From NCBI GenBank assembly GCA_951213105.1, contig OX578142.1, positions 8,232,149 through 8,296,148 of the forward strand: a stretch of 64,000 nt of DNA, given 5' to 3'. A program made the translations under genes and the position numbers. Position 1 is the first letter of the stretch; every line of letters starts with the position of its first letter. Shown here one piece after another: positions 23,625-34,305 of the stretch. Below the pieces are notes generated by a model. The model did no database searches. It had not been told where the DNA came from and worked only from the letters and a program-made list of their open reading frames with translations. Source of the DNA: Amaurobius ferox. Lineage: Eukaryota > Arthropoda > Arachnida > Araneae > Amaurobiidae.

Positions 23625-24305
23625 AAGTTGTAGTATGGGTCCTATACAGTTTTAGCTCTGTTATTTTGCATATATTTATTCAACTTCATATATTTTGTAA
23701 ATTTGTTTGCAAACAAGACCAGGACATTTTATTCTTCAGATCTGCTAGTGAAGATAATTTTGTATAGCTAGAACAGATATTCTTTAACTTCTTTTTAGGA
23801 GCATTAAATTAAATATTTTAATAGAATATTTTGATTAACAATGTCATTTAGTATATTATAGGAATTTGCACATGATTGTGAATTTTAAATTGAACTTGAC
23901 AACTTGAATGTTGCAAAGAACTATGTTTTATTTTGATAATCTAATTAATGCATGACTAATAAAAGAAGATTGATTTTGTGAGTCGCATAATATAAACAAA
24001 GCAAATAATTTTTAAATTGCATCTATGTAGAACAATTTTTCAAATGGGGAAAATTGGTTAGGTTCCATTGACACATGGCTCTCAAAATGAATAAATTATA
24101 TCTATATATCACATCTAGCCATCAATTGTAGCGTTTAATATTCTATTCTATTCAATAATACGAAGGAGATTTAAATATATTTAAATCTCCTTGAATAATA
24201 CCGAGATCGGCATTAAAACAAAATACTCCTTGCACAGGCGTAGTTCATTTTAAGCATCAACTATAACTTAGAATTTAATATTCTAAACTGTCTAATAATA
24301 CTGGT
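23625..24305 (+). repeat. Near-identical 681-bp repeat, right copy
   Basis: Same orientation and length as 8289-8969, about 15.3 kb away, including the 30-nt palindrome (here at about 24163-24192). It ends where the GC-richer repeat at 24306 begins. Confidence 0.9.
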
Positions 24306-24650
24306 GATGAGTTCGTATTATAAACTACCATCTCCGTGCCCAGGCGCAGTTCTCTGAAGCTGGTCGTCGATATTGACGTCGGGTGACGTCACATCATGAC
24401 GCCGGAGTGGGTCCGGTGCTATTTATCCGCTCTTACTATACAGACCTGTAACTCTCTTTAGTTTCGTTTTCGCGGCGGCCATTAGAGATGCATGTTCCGA
24501 AAACGTACCCGCTATACCCCCTGCTGTGAGGCCGGTTCTTCGCTATTGGCTAAGTTAAATGACGTCATGGGCGGAGCCTAGTATACACTTTGAAGCACAG
24601 ACTACTATATATAGTATTCTGTGTTTTGAAGTTTGACAGTTCTGTCGTCT
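24306..24650 (+). repeat. GC-richer dispersed repeat with CRE sites (member 2)
   Basis: Holds TTGACGTCGGGTGACGTCAC (about 24373-24392), GCGGATAAATAGCACCGGAC in inverse (24402-24428), GTACCCGC...CCCCCTGCTGTGAGGCCGGT, an inverted CCAAT (CTATTGGCTAAG), a palindromic CRE (ATGACGTCAT), GGGCGGAGCC, and CAGACTACTATATATAGTA. The arrangement looks like a strong promoter. An inverted relative lies at 31930-32130 and a partial one at 5640-5880. LTR, UTR or host promoter-derived repeat: undecided. Confidence 0.65.
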
Positions 24651-25656
24651 TCCAGATTATGTATGGAAAAAAAATGTTTGTTATTAAATCGGGAAGAAAA
24701 TTATGATAGAAAGAAGTAGTGTAAAGATATAACGTTGTGTGACAATATTCGGAGATATAGACACGTTCGTAAAATAACAAAAATGTCTTAAATTTAGGTA
24801 AGTAGTATATGATATATTTATTACAATTTTTCCGAGTAAAATGACACTGGAAACGTTATACCTTATACATCTGTAATAATCCGATTGAATGATTTTCTAA
24901 CGTATTTTTTATAGTACCTAATTTTAGATAGAAGATCGCCAACCAAATATGAATATATCAAAACTTGTACTGCAATATTTCACCTGGCCTGTTTAAATAA
25001 CTTAAGTGGTCAGATGTTTTTATTGTTGTATCAGTTAAATTAAAGGAGAAATTTGATTTATTTTCTTCTAGGCTATTTAAATTTGTGTAGAAGACAGCAA
25101 TATATTTTTTAATCTGATTCATAGTTACTTTGTTTATCACAGTAGTGTGTTATAGTATAAGAGTGTAAAGATGTTATACAAATTAATGAAATTACTAGTA
25201 AAATTAATATATATGTATATACCAAGTTGTAATTTAAATACCATATATATGAAGTTTGATTTCAATTGTATGGGTGTTGATATTAAGATTTTATAGATAT
25301 TAAGTAACATTCTGAAAAAAGCAAACACTAATAGCCATTATCTAATGTTTATGAAATACTTTGAAGTTTGATCTGAACCCAGTAGTGAGTTGCCAAATTT
25401 TTAACAGCCAGTAAGCTATTATGCAAGATTATGGTTTCAAATGCTATCATTCTTCGCAGTTCACACTAACATAATATACATTTATTGTGCATTTAGAATT
25501 CATTTGGTGTTAGAGTTAAAATTATTTACATTTTAACTCTGTTGTTGTTTCTTATGACCTCCTGATTTCGATGGATATTTTAACTCTTAAACATATTTAT
25601 TTCAAATTATGTTTAAAATAAATAAAATTGGCATCACGTCTGATTTCAACCAGCTG
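24651..25656. other. No gene recognised
   Basis: AT-rich. Short minus-strand frames without signatures. Confidence 0.6.
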
Positions 25657-25725
25657 AAACAACAAGCACACAACTATAATAGAAGGTCTTTATTTCACTT
25701 CTTTAAGACGTACAAAACTTAAAAT

Positions 25726-25766
25726 GGCCAGAGCGCTTTCGAGCGTAAATACGCTCGTCATCACTG
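25726..25766 (-). ncRNA. Degenerate hammerhead-like motif in the left inverted end
   Basis: On the minus strand: GUGAUGA, one unpaired base, a GAGCGUA/UACGCUC helix, then GAAA. The invariant first C of CUGAUGA is G here, which should abolish catalysis. Otherwise it parallels the right-end motif. Confidence 0.45.
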
Positions 25767-25767
25767 C

Positions 25768-26223
25768 TCTGAATTTGGTTTCAGACCTGCTCACTCTAAT
25801 GTTTCTTCTTTATTTAACTGGATTCGGTCTGATAAGCTGGGTGATAAGGATGACTTTAAAAGCTTTGCTGGGGTGTATGTGGTTCCCCTGTTGTCCATCG
25901 ATAGTAACTTTAAATTTTATATTGGCAGTACAAAATATACTATTGGTATCCGTTTGGCAGAACATGCTAGGGATGTCAAAGGTGGTAAACTTTCTACGGC
26001 CCTTGCTCATTTTGTTGTTAAAGAAAATTTCCGGCCTCTTTTTGAAAGAACTTTCCTTCTTATGCGCTGTAATAACCCTCATAATATTCTCCTTTTTGAG
26101 TCCCTCTTTATTTATGTTTACCGCAAGTCGATTTGTAATTTTGACCCCGTTCAGATTTCAAGTTATGCTTGGCGACTCATTCTCGACTCCATGCAATTCA
26201 AGTCTCTTCATAGTTATCTTTGA
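25768..26223 (+). CDS. GIY-YIG endonuclease domain of a Penelope-like element (C-terminal fragment)
   Basis: The open frame runs upstream from 25768 as far as 25723, without an ATG before 25873, consistent with 5' truncation of a longer polyprotein. GVYVVP at about 25868 is the GIY motif and KFYIGSTKYTIGIRLAEHA the YIG motif with its catalytic Arg (IRL) and His; the usual downstream Glu is probably the FES at 26096-26104. A downstream region (RKSICNFDPVQISSYAWRLI) completes the family C-terminus. In intact elements this nuclease nicks target DNA for target-primed reverse transcription. An overlapping frame starting at 25724 is a shadow. Confidence 0.75.
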   Translation, partial: SEFGFRPAHSNVSSLFNWIRSDKLGDKDDFKSFAGVYVVPLLSIDSNFKFYIGSTKYTIGIRLAEHARDVKGGKLSTALAHFVVKENFRPLFERTFLLMRCNNPHNILLFESLFIYVYRKSICNFDPVQISSYAWRLILDSMQFKSLHSYL

Positions 26224-26473
26224 CGTCATCCTCTCGGGGATTGGGCCTGACTGCCCCCATTTTTTAAAATTTTTTGAATTTGAAAATTCTGTAATAAAAT
26301 TGTAAATTTTTACTGTTCTTTTCGTGATTTATGCTCGATTTTTTGAATCTGTGCAAAATGTTTTGTATTTTTGGATTCTCCTTAGATAAACGTAAGTTTA
26401 TTGATAATTGTATTTATGCAAATTTGCCAACTTTTCTGATCTATATATGAACGATCATTCCTATTTCCATGTA

Positions 26474-26515
26474 GCCACTGATGAAGAGCGTGAACGCTCG
26501 AAAGCACTCTGGCCT
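26474..26515 (+). ncRNA. Hammerhead ribozyme-like motif in the right Penelope end
   Basis: GCCA-CUGAUGA (26478-26484), one extra A, helix II GAGCG-UGAA-CGCUC (26486-26499), GAAA (26500-26503), a minimal helix III of G-C with a tiny loop, a CUC cleavage-type triplet, and UGGC to pair with GCCA as helix I. All core residues are present. The unpaired A before helix II departs from the consensus. Penelope terminal repeats are known carriers of minimal hammerheads with very short helix III. Confidence 0.6.
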
Positions 26516-26583
26516 TTTTAAGTTTTGTACGTCTTAAAGAAGTGAAATAAAGGCCTTCTATTATAGTTGTGTGCTTGTTGTTT

Positions 26584-28110
26584 ATGTTTAAAATTTAACA
26601 ACCAATATTTAAACTTTGGAAATGTTTAATAACAATTACATGTGTATTATCCTACACTTTGAATTTTGAATATACAAAATTTTGATATTCACATTTAAAA
26701 GGCATGTATTGATACATCATTCAAATTTTTCAGAACATTTTAAATTTAACTCAACGTTAATTCAGTTAAAAACCTCTTTACACTTGCTATTCTGTATAAC
26801 ACATCTGAAATATAAAACCTGAAGTTTTATTTTTCAATCTCTTGAATAATTTCAGTTTGAAACATTTAGTCAAAATACTATTAATTTCTAAACCCAAAAT
26901 TATTTATTTGAAACAAATATTAATTTCAATATCTTTATTAATTCAACAACTATAATTCGATTTAGATAAAATATTACTATCTAATGTTAACGAAATACTT
27001 TAGCATCGGTTGGACGCAGTGATAATTAGTCAAACTTTTAACTGGTACATGTATTTTCAGCTTCATTATATCTCATTACATCAGGATAAATCAGATAACA
27101 TCAGTATTAACTAGGTAAATCATTTTGCATCTATTCATGCATCCTAAGATATCAAATCCATCTTCATATAAAATTAAATTAGTAACTACTGTCTATTATT
27201 TTCAAAAACAGCATTCAGTAAGTTGATTTAAAATATCTGTTGGATAAACTTCTTCGTTATAAACATGTTATAAATTGAAATTAGGTAATTTCATGCAACA
27301 TTTATTATGCAGTTAAAGTTGTTCAAACAGATTGTACTGTTAAATAGAAAATGCATATTTTTAACTATAGTAAAGCACTATCACTACTCTAGGGACCAGT
27401 GAAGTAAAGCGTATACCTGTGAAAATATGTCACTGGATAGGAATGTTTGATGAGCTATGTAGAAATGCATATAAATGATATATGTACTGTATTTCAAATA
27501 TTTGAAATTTAATATTCACTGATTAGAATGGGAAATCAAACTATATAAGATTTAACAAAATATTTGAAACATTTTTATGTAAATAAAATTAAAATTTGTT
27601 TTGATTTGACAACAAATTATGAATTTTATACAAATATTGAAATTTAATAAAACTATCCATATTTCATTACCTGAAGATACATTCAATTGAGTAGTAGAAA
27701 ATTAGTACTAACTTTTGAATCATTTGTGAGATATCAGTGATTACAAACGTACACATGCTTATCTCAAAAGCATTCAATTCGAAAATAAGAATATTTAAAA
27801 CAAAAACATGTAAATTCATTGATAGTTCAAATATTTGATCCTATTACAATATTTTCCTTTAACGTTAGTATTATGTGTGTAACAGTAGTGTAGCGTCCTC
27901 AGGCAATTCTTTTTTTGAGGAAGGGGAGGAGGGGGGGGGGGGGGGGTTTAATTGGTAACCAAACAGTTTGCTTCCCATTTCGCTAAATATCATTTCTCTG
28001 AACTTAAATGGGTTTCTAGGGAATATGATTTCCCTATTTGGTAATGCTATTGGTGTGTAGAGACAAAAAATATTTCTTAAATATATTTCTATAATTTTAA
28101 AGAATCAAGG
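26584..28110. other. No gene recognised
   Basis: AT-rich, with a G-run at about 27933-27947. No conserved frame. Confidence 0.6.
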
Positions 28111-28310
28111 GTACTTCCTTATTATAGTGGCCCCCGAGGATGAATCACCAAGCGTTCGAGATTTATGGCCAAAGTAGGTTGTAAAATCTCACCAAACATT
28201 TGCAGTCCTAAAGAAACAGCACGTGTTTATATTATTGTCATATTGCTTTTTCATTAACGAAAACCTTGGCTCAATCGGATATGTGGGAGCCACTATAATA
28301 AGATAGTACT
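28111..28310. mobile_element. Small MITE-like element, about 200 bp
   Basis: The ends form an inverted repeat: GTACTTCCTTATTATAGTGG then CCCCC on the left, and on the right GGGAGCCACTATAATAAGAT then AGTACT. No coding capacity. The precise boundary and the target duplication are unclear because the outer bases are also complementary. Confidence 0.6.
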
Positions 28311-29904
28311 GAATCAAGCTATATATACAATTTCTTTCTAATAGTACAATGATTCTAGCTAAAATTAAATCTGCTTTTCAATTTCTTCATGTACAGTTAC
28401 AATTGCAATATATAGATATTAGTTTATTAAATGGGATATTTTTATTTACTTTTGAAAATTATTTTTACCTTTACTCTATGGCAGGAATTTACTTTTATGC
28501 ATCAAAATTCTATTATCTGTACTACTGATGGGAAAAAATCAGTACAAATAAGATAACCATATGCATTACTTAAAAAACATGTTTTAGTTCATCCGGTGAA
28601 CAATATCTTGAAAAATTATAAATATTTAATCAACTGAACATGATTGACTAGTACCTACTTAATCAAATTTAAAACATAATTTTTATTACATAGTGTTTAT
28701 GTTAATCCATGTCTAGCCCATTCGGATTTCTTATAGAAAGCTGAAGGTTAATTAGGTCCTAGTAAATTGATAATCATTCAATGAGTCATGAGTACAGTTA
28801 ACCAAATTTAAAAGGTAGCTGCAAAGTTTACAGTTAGTACATTACAAGGGCAGATTCAGGCAGAAATGAAAAGGGATTTACTTCGACATGTTTCTTTTAT
28901 TGAACATTCATTTTTGTAGTATATCAGTAAATAGTTAAACTGATACATTTTTTTTTATTAATCATAAAATGAAGCAAACTAGCCTGATAAAATGAATTTT
29001 ATGTCATTTTGCGATTTATGACATTGCAATAAACTTTTATAAGTGAATCTATAGAATCACAAGAAATGACATATCTGAAAAAAAAAGGGGGGGGGGGAGG
29101 GTAAATGCCACAATGACCCATACCTGGATCTACATTAAGTTTCTTGTTACCATTATAGATATCGGATATTCTATATGGACGAATGCATAAGCATGAAACC
29201 AGTCCAAGAATGCTCATGCTGGTATCTGTAATAGGAATATCACCCATATTTTTTAGAATGCCTCTTATAGATGGGCTTCGTGTTTATAAACTTTGCCTTT
29301 GCAACTTCATGTGGCCTGAGCTAAATTGTATATGAATTTTGAGCCGGCCACGTGGAAGAACTGAAATTGTTAGTTCCCATAGAAGTTCTAAAAAATTGTG
29401 GTGCATGCTAACTTTCATGCTACCACTGCAAATTTTGATTATTTCATGATGACGAGCATATAATAAGTGAGAAACTAGTCCATAGATGCTAGTATTTGCA
29501 ATAGGAGTATCTTCTCCATTATATCCTATTCACAAATTGATATATTAGAATGTTGCAAAACTGTAAGAGCAAAACAGTTTTATCAAGCTATTTTCACAAA
29601 AAATATTATGACTGGAGAAACAAATATGAGCAAGATAAATAGCAGATATATTTTGAAGTTGAAATTGGGGCTGCAGCTGATATATTTCACATGACGTCTT
29701 TGATGAGCAAGTATTTTAGTTATATTTCAGGCATTTAACTTGAATGTACTCGGAAAGCTGTATCTGTTTACTCATATTAGTTTCCATTCACCTATTACGT
29801 ATACATATATTATGTAGATGGTTATCATAGAGACAAAATATCAATTTAGAATGTTCCGATACTAAAATATGGAATTATGAGGGTTTTGCTGTCTAAGAAA
29901 AGTT
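28311..29904. other. No gene; weak internal duplication near 29195 and 29455
   Basis: A(A/G)T(C/T)... blocks TAGTCCA(A/T)(G/A)... TTTGCAATAGGA(A/G)TATC appear twice, about 260 bp apart. A G-run lies at 29087-29096. No gene supported. Confidence 0.5.
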
Positions 29905-29918
29905 GAAACCACTTTATG

Positions 29919-30208
29919 TTGTTGTTGTTGAGACCCAGACCGTCCGACCTACCAGAAAGGTGTAAGGCAACTGCTTGGACAGCCGGGAAGTGCCACCCAA
30001 TTTAGACCGGAACCCAGTGGAGGAGGCATCCACAGGGACCGTACCCTCCTTCCCCTACCACCAACCTCTCGGAAGGACTTACGGACCCACATGTTTAACG
30101 TGATCGTACTCCGCATGAACACGGCGGCAGTTTTTGGCAGTGGCGGGAATCGAACCCGGGCCTACCGAGTGCAACTCCAACGCGCTAACCAATGGGCTAC
30201 CGCGCCCC
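29919..30208 (-). mobile_element. tRNA-headed SINE, full length, inverted, 14-bp TSD
   Basis: Reverse-complement copy of the 21583 SINE, from the (GTT)n tail through CCGTCCGACCTACCAG, the body and the B/A boxes, ending CCATTGGTTAGC-type head at 30208. Perfect target duplication GAAACCACTTTATG at 29905-29918 and 30209-30222. Young, by similarity to the first copy. Confidence 0.92.
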
Positions 30209-30223
30209 GAAACCACTTTATGT

Positions 30224-30908
30224 GAAATATCAGTTAGAACGAACTGCAGGCTAGGCACTATCAGTGCCTATTATATATTCTATAATAGATTTATTTGTTA
30301 CATATAAAGTAGTTAACATGAAATTTGAATTAATGTAAAAAAAAAGCTATTCCTCTGAAAGTCAAATTCTTCAGGTAACACACTAAGTTAGAGTGCAAAT
30401 CTCAACCAACTTGTTTATTTCTGGTGATATCAATTCAAATCCATAGTATCTATTCTATTGGTATATAACTTTTTAATACTTCTGTAAAGAAACCAGGCAT
30501 AAAAAAATCAGGTGACAAATCAGATTCTTTAAGAAAGTATTACAAATTTATATTCTCAAAAGCAGTAGTTTAATTATTTTGATCTATTGGTATCTTTTAT
30601 TCACATAGAAACAAGGAGCGAGTATTAAAGGAGAACTAGAGTCAGTATGTACATACCGATTGTCAAAATTTTCAATGTTCAAGTATCAGTTGTTACATTG
30701 AAAATGTTTAAAGTAAATAAAAGTTTAATAAAGAATGCCAAGAAATTAACTCATATATTTAAAAGTATGCACTGGTTGTGACTGATGGACTTACCTGGTT
30801 AAAGATACTCCCCCCCCCCTCCTCCCAACTACAGGAAAATATTTATTTGAATTTTTTTTTTTTTAATTACATTAAATCAAGACACAAATCATATTGTAAT
30901 TGTTAATG
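30224..30908. other. No gene recognised
   Basis: AT-rich, with C-run at about 30809-30818 and poly-T at about 30853. No supported feature. Confidence 0.6.
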
Positions 30909-31032
30909 TGTTGTTGTTGAAACCCAGACCGTCCGACCTACCAGAAAGGTGTAGTGTGAAAGCCCCAGGCCGTCCGGCTCGTCCAGAGGACTTAGAGCAA
31001 CTATTTGGACGACCGGAGAAAGGTGTAGTGTG
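30909..31032 (-). mobile_element. Short SINE tail copy carrying a nested mini retroposon
   Basis: GTTGTTGTTGAAACCCAGAC then CGTCCGACCTACCAGAAAGG is only the terminal module of the SINE. It is interrupted at 30959-31018 by a related hairpin unit. Confidence 0.75.
30959..31018 (-). mobile_element. Mini hairpin retroposon copy M2 (60 bp)
   Basis: Begins AAAGCCCCAGGCCGTCCGGC and ends GGACGACCGGAG. Perfect 14-bp direct repeat AAAGGTGTAGTGTG at 30945-30958 and 31019-31032, so it inserted into an already resident SINE tail. Shares CTCGTCCAGAGGACTTAGAG with M3. Confidence 0.85.
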
Positions 31033-31039
31033 TAAAAAT

Positions 31040-31925
31040 TTCCTTAAAATCCAGAAGAAGGTGTATTGAAGTACTTTAATTGTAAATCCATTGACGCAGT
31101 TCTATAAAAATATAGGTATGTCATTGTTTTGGTTTTGCCACTTTGTTTTCTTTCGGTTAGTGACAGTGGCATAGCATTACTCACACCTATTCAAATGGTA
31201 AAGAAACCAATATGCATATCTATTTGTTTAGAATTTAATGGGAACAGCAAACAACTGATATATATATAATTTTCGAGGCATATCAATTAATAAAAATTTT
31301 TAGCATAGAAAATTATTACCACATCACTGGGTATATAGAGTGGGATGGATTACACACCCTCTACACTAAATATTTTACCCAGGATTACATTGTAAGCCTG
31401 CATTTTTATTAAATTTAGATTAATTTTTTAAAAAAATTTCTACATTTTTTGTCCAAAATATTTCATTGTATGGCTTTTTCTTTTAAATCAAACGCATAGT
31501 TTTGTTTACAAACTTGCATAAATATTTGAAACCGACTTCAAAAAAGGTTATGGCAACCCACATTTAAACGGTTATATATTTTGTTTTGGATAGGTAACTT
31601 GTTTTTTTGTAGTTAAAACATTAATAAAATAAAACAAATTGCCTCAAGTGCTATAAGTCATCAATGAAAATAGGATTAAAAAAGTTGCGATACACGTACG
31701 GAATACAATATAAAATGGGCATAAGGTGCCTTTAATAAACATAATACATATAACACAAGCATTTTAAACTGTATGCTGTATATACTTTTTTTCCCGTAAA
31801 TGAAGCATTTTTATCAAGTAGTAATAATAATAATATATTTTATTTAATTCTTTAGTTTAAAATCATATCAAAAGCAAATAAATATGTGTGTATGAAGTAA
31901 AATACATGAAGAAATGTATCCAAGG
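31040..31925. other. No gene recognised
   Basis: AT-rich, including a TA-rich stretch at about 31258. No conserved frame. Confidence 0.6.
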
Positions 31926-31929
31926 AAAA

Positions 31930-32130
31930 TGTAAACACAGAATACTATATAGTAGTCTGTGAATGTAAACACGTATAATCTCGAAGACGACAGGTTTTGT
32001 CCTAAACTGTCAAACTTCAAAGTGCTAGGCTCCGCCCATGACGTCATTTAACTTAACCAATAGCGCAGAACCGGCCTCACAGCAGGGGGTATCGCGGGTA
32101 CGTTTTCAGAACATGCCGGCGGGATTTCTT
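31930..32130 (-). repeat. GC-richer CRE-bearing dispersed repeat (member 3, inverted)
   Basis: Reverse complement of much of 24480-24650: CTATATAGTAGTCTGTG, GTCAAACTTCAAAGTGCTAG then GCTCCGCCCATGACGTCAT, TTAACCAATAGCGCAGAACC then GGCCTCACAGCAGGGGGTA and GTACGTTTTCAGAACATG. Order of some blocks differs from member 2, so there has been internal rearrangement. Confidence 0.65.
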
Positions 32131-32174
32131 CTTATCTTTCTTCTTCTTAAGAAGCAGAACTAATCCCGCCGGCC
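32124..32174. repeat. GC-rich inverted repeat around a pyrimidine tract
   Basis: GCCGGCGGGATT and AATCCCGCCGGC flank about 30 nt of TTCTTCTTATCTTTCTTCTT-type sequence and an AAGAAGCAGAAC part. Would form a 12-bp hairpin. Confidence 0.65.
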
Positions 32175-32179
32175 CCGAA

Positions 32180-33378
32180 CCACTTCGCCTAACCACAGTT
32201 TATTTATTTTTTTTAGCGATACGCATCTGTAAAACTAAAACAGAAGTTCCAATATGGTTTGTTTATAAATTAATGTATACTTATTAAAAGTTAATGTCTC
32301 ATTACTTAAACTACTTGACTATTGTAATCTCTTCTTTTCAATTTATTTATTTTATTAAACATGTACATTTCTATTTGTGAATGCGACAAACCTAACTATA
32401 ATGCGTGTATACTTTGTATCTATGTCATTTTTGTTTATTAGAATGTGTTGAATGTAGAGTTTCTGTATAGAGGGAGTGTGGTACCTAAAAAAAAAAAAAT
32501 GATATGTGCTATCTCAGCGTATGCACAGCATTTAATATTCATTTCAAAATCATTATTTTTAAGTAAAAAAACCTAAGGCATTAAGCATTTTGAAACAGAA
32601 ATCCAACTTGCATGTTTCACTGTTTGGTGAAATATGATCTATGGATAAAATTCAACATTTTGCAAGTACTCTATATTTTGCAGCATATCACAGTTTTTGC
32701 TAATTTAAATATATGCATTAATTAATGTGGTGGGTTAAAGTTTATAATTCGTGTTGATTTGCATATAAATGTTCTTAACTAGAGATGGGTGAATAACACT
32801 TTTCCTCGAAATCGAATATTAACCAGAAATCCAGATGTCCAAAATTTGGAATTATCTGAAATCCGGACACTAGCACAGACTGTGAAATATAGCTGGACAC
32901 TTTTATTAACACCATAAGTAAAAACATAAAAAAAAAATCTCCCCTCTTGGAAAATGCCAAAAAGCTGCCCGCTTTGTGAAGAGGGAAGAATGAAAAGAAT
33001 GTGATGCTCAGAACAATGACATGATTAAATAAGTGATAATGATTGGCTGAAGAAGGGGAGTGTTCCAAAGGAAGAAAAATGGCAGGAAAGCAGAGATCAT
33101 CCTAGAATTTTTCCAGAAGAGTAAAAATACTCATTTTAAAGGAGTATTTTGTTTTCTAGATGGAGTAAATTTTAATGAATGACCCACAAATTTCCCCAAA
33201 AGTATTAAATTGATTGTATTTTATATAAAAGCAATTTCACTAAGCAGTTTAGTTGCATGTCTGTGTATATTGTGTGTTGATATCACTTTTTAATTTTTCT
33301 TGCTATAATATATACACAATTTTTTAAATCCACAAATGCACTTTGTTTGGAAATGTGTGGCAGAGAAACTTTTGTATT
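32180..33378. other. No gene recognised
   Basis: AT-rich, with poly-A near 32488-32500. No supported coding signal. Confidence 0.55.
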
Positions 33379-33542
33379 TTAGTATTCTGGTAACCTCTTG
33401 TATCGGTGTTTTTCGGCGGTAATTGTGTAACATCCAATAAGAATATTCACGAAGGTGACGTAAGAATACGTTTCTGTGGTTGCTATAGTTTTCTAATGTA
33501 GAAGCACATTTCTTTTGCCATAGTTGTGCGTGCTTTTATTAT

Positions 33543-33752
33543 TTGATTTTTTGTATAAAATTCTACTATAATTTGGAAAATAAAGGTTTGAAAGAAATTA
33601 TTAATTGGTATGTTATGGAAGGGATTATGAGTAAGAAGTATGTTTATCCTAAATGTGATGAAACTAAATTGAGTGTGAGATACCGAACGACTGATTTATT
33701 TGAATGGAGCGTTTTTAGCATTTCAGCCAGAAGAAGAGTCCTGAAGGTTAGT
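33543..33752 (+). CDS. Candidate first exon resembling the zinc-ribbon start of ISXO2/Merlin-type transposases
   Basis: Open frame with LKEIINWYVMEGIMSK, then YVYPKCDETKLSVRYRTTDL and FEWSV...ISARRRVLK, followed by a plausible donor CTGAAG|GTTAGTG. ISXO2-type proteins start with a helix, a CPKC..M.L zinc ribbon, and a DG-EWRCR segment; here the first Cys of CPKC is Tyr and the second Cys pair is lost (WSVFSIS). That loss suggests degradation. No catalytic domain found nearby. Weak assignment. Confidence 0.35.
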
Positions 33753-33912
33753 GTTTTTTGTTTAATTTATCCCGTGTTTTGAAACTTGGTGTATATTTTT
33801 CTGTGCTTAGAAAATTGCTTCCTACTTTAAAAGTTCTTAATCTTTTCAGTTAGAGTACAAACTTTTTTATAAGTATCAATGTTTTGAAATTTTGTTAGAG
33901 TACAAATTTTTT

Positions 33913-34206
33913 CTAACACGGATCTCTGGTACATTCGTTCCACAGATTTCGACCTTCAGGTCGAACCCCTGCCTCTCTACGGATCATCGGTTGCATAGAG
34001 AAAGTGATCTTGCTACGTGCGACATGCACAGATAAAATTGTAGTATATTCTGTGTTTGGGCGCCGCAGGCGAAAGTTCCTAATAAACCGGAGATCACTGG
34101 GGGCCCCTTCCCGGTGTAGAACAACCTTTAGGTCGAATCCGGGCCCTACACAGACCACTGGTACATTTGTTCCATAGATTTCGACCTTCAGGTCGAACCC
34201 CTACAC
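33913..34206. repeat. Two direct copies of a hairpin-bearing unit flanking the hAT insertion site
   Basis: CTGGTACATT(C/T)GTTCCA(C/T)AG then ATTTCGACCTTCAGGTCGAA occurs at about 33926 and 34160; TTCGACC TTCA GGTCGAA is a perfect 7-bp hairpin. A further ACTGGTACATACGGATCACT lies after the hAT at 36719. The hAT element inserted into this repeat unit. Confidence 0.7.
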
Positions 34207-34305
34207 CAGGGGTTGGCAAGTAATTTTAGGTGGGGTCCGGATACTTTTGAAAATTTTTATCGAGGTCCAGAAAAAAAAACTCATATTCCTTACTAGTTTT
34301 TTATT

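Larger units (their letters stand above)
25657..26583 (+). mobile_element. Penelope-like retroelement fragment bounded by inverted repeats
   Basis: The ends are inverted copies of each other over about 105 bp: AAACAACAAGCACACAACTA then TAATAGAAGG(T/C)CTT, CTTTAAGACGTACAAAACTT and GGCCAGAG(C/T)GCTTTCGAGCG. Between them is a GIY-YIG endonuclease frame, the 3' domain of Penelope elements. The reverse transcriptase is absent, so this is a 5'-truncated copy joined to an inverted terminal repeat, a configuration known for this class. No target duplication was evident. Confidence 0.8.

Noticed and set aside
25724..26305. 193-residue plus-strand frame, hydrophobic and membrane-like
   Set aside because: It overlaps the GIY-YIG frame at 25768-26223, which has family motifs. 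The hydrophobicity is a reading-frame artefact.
32775..33068. 97-residue minus-strand frame
   Set aside because: Aromatic-rich, no family motif, AT-rich composition; chance frame.
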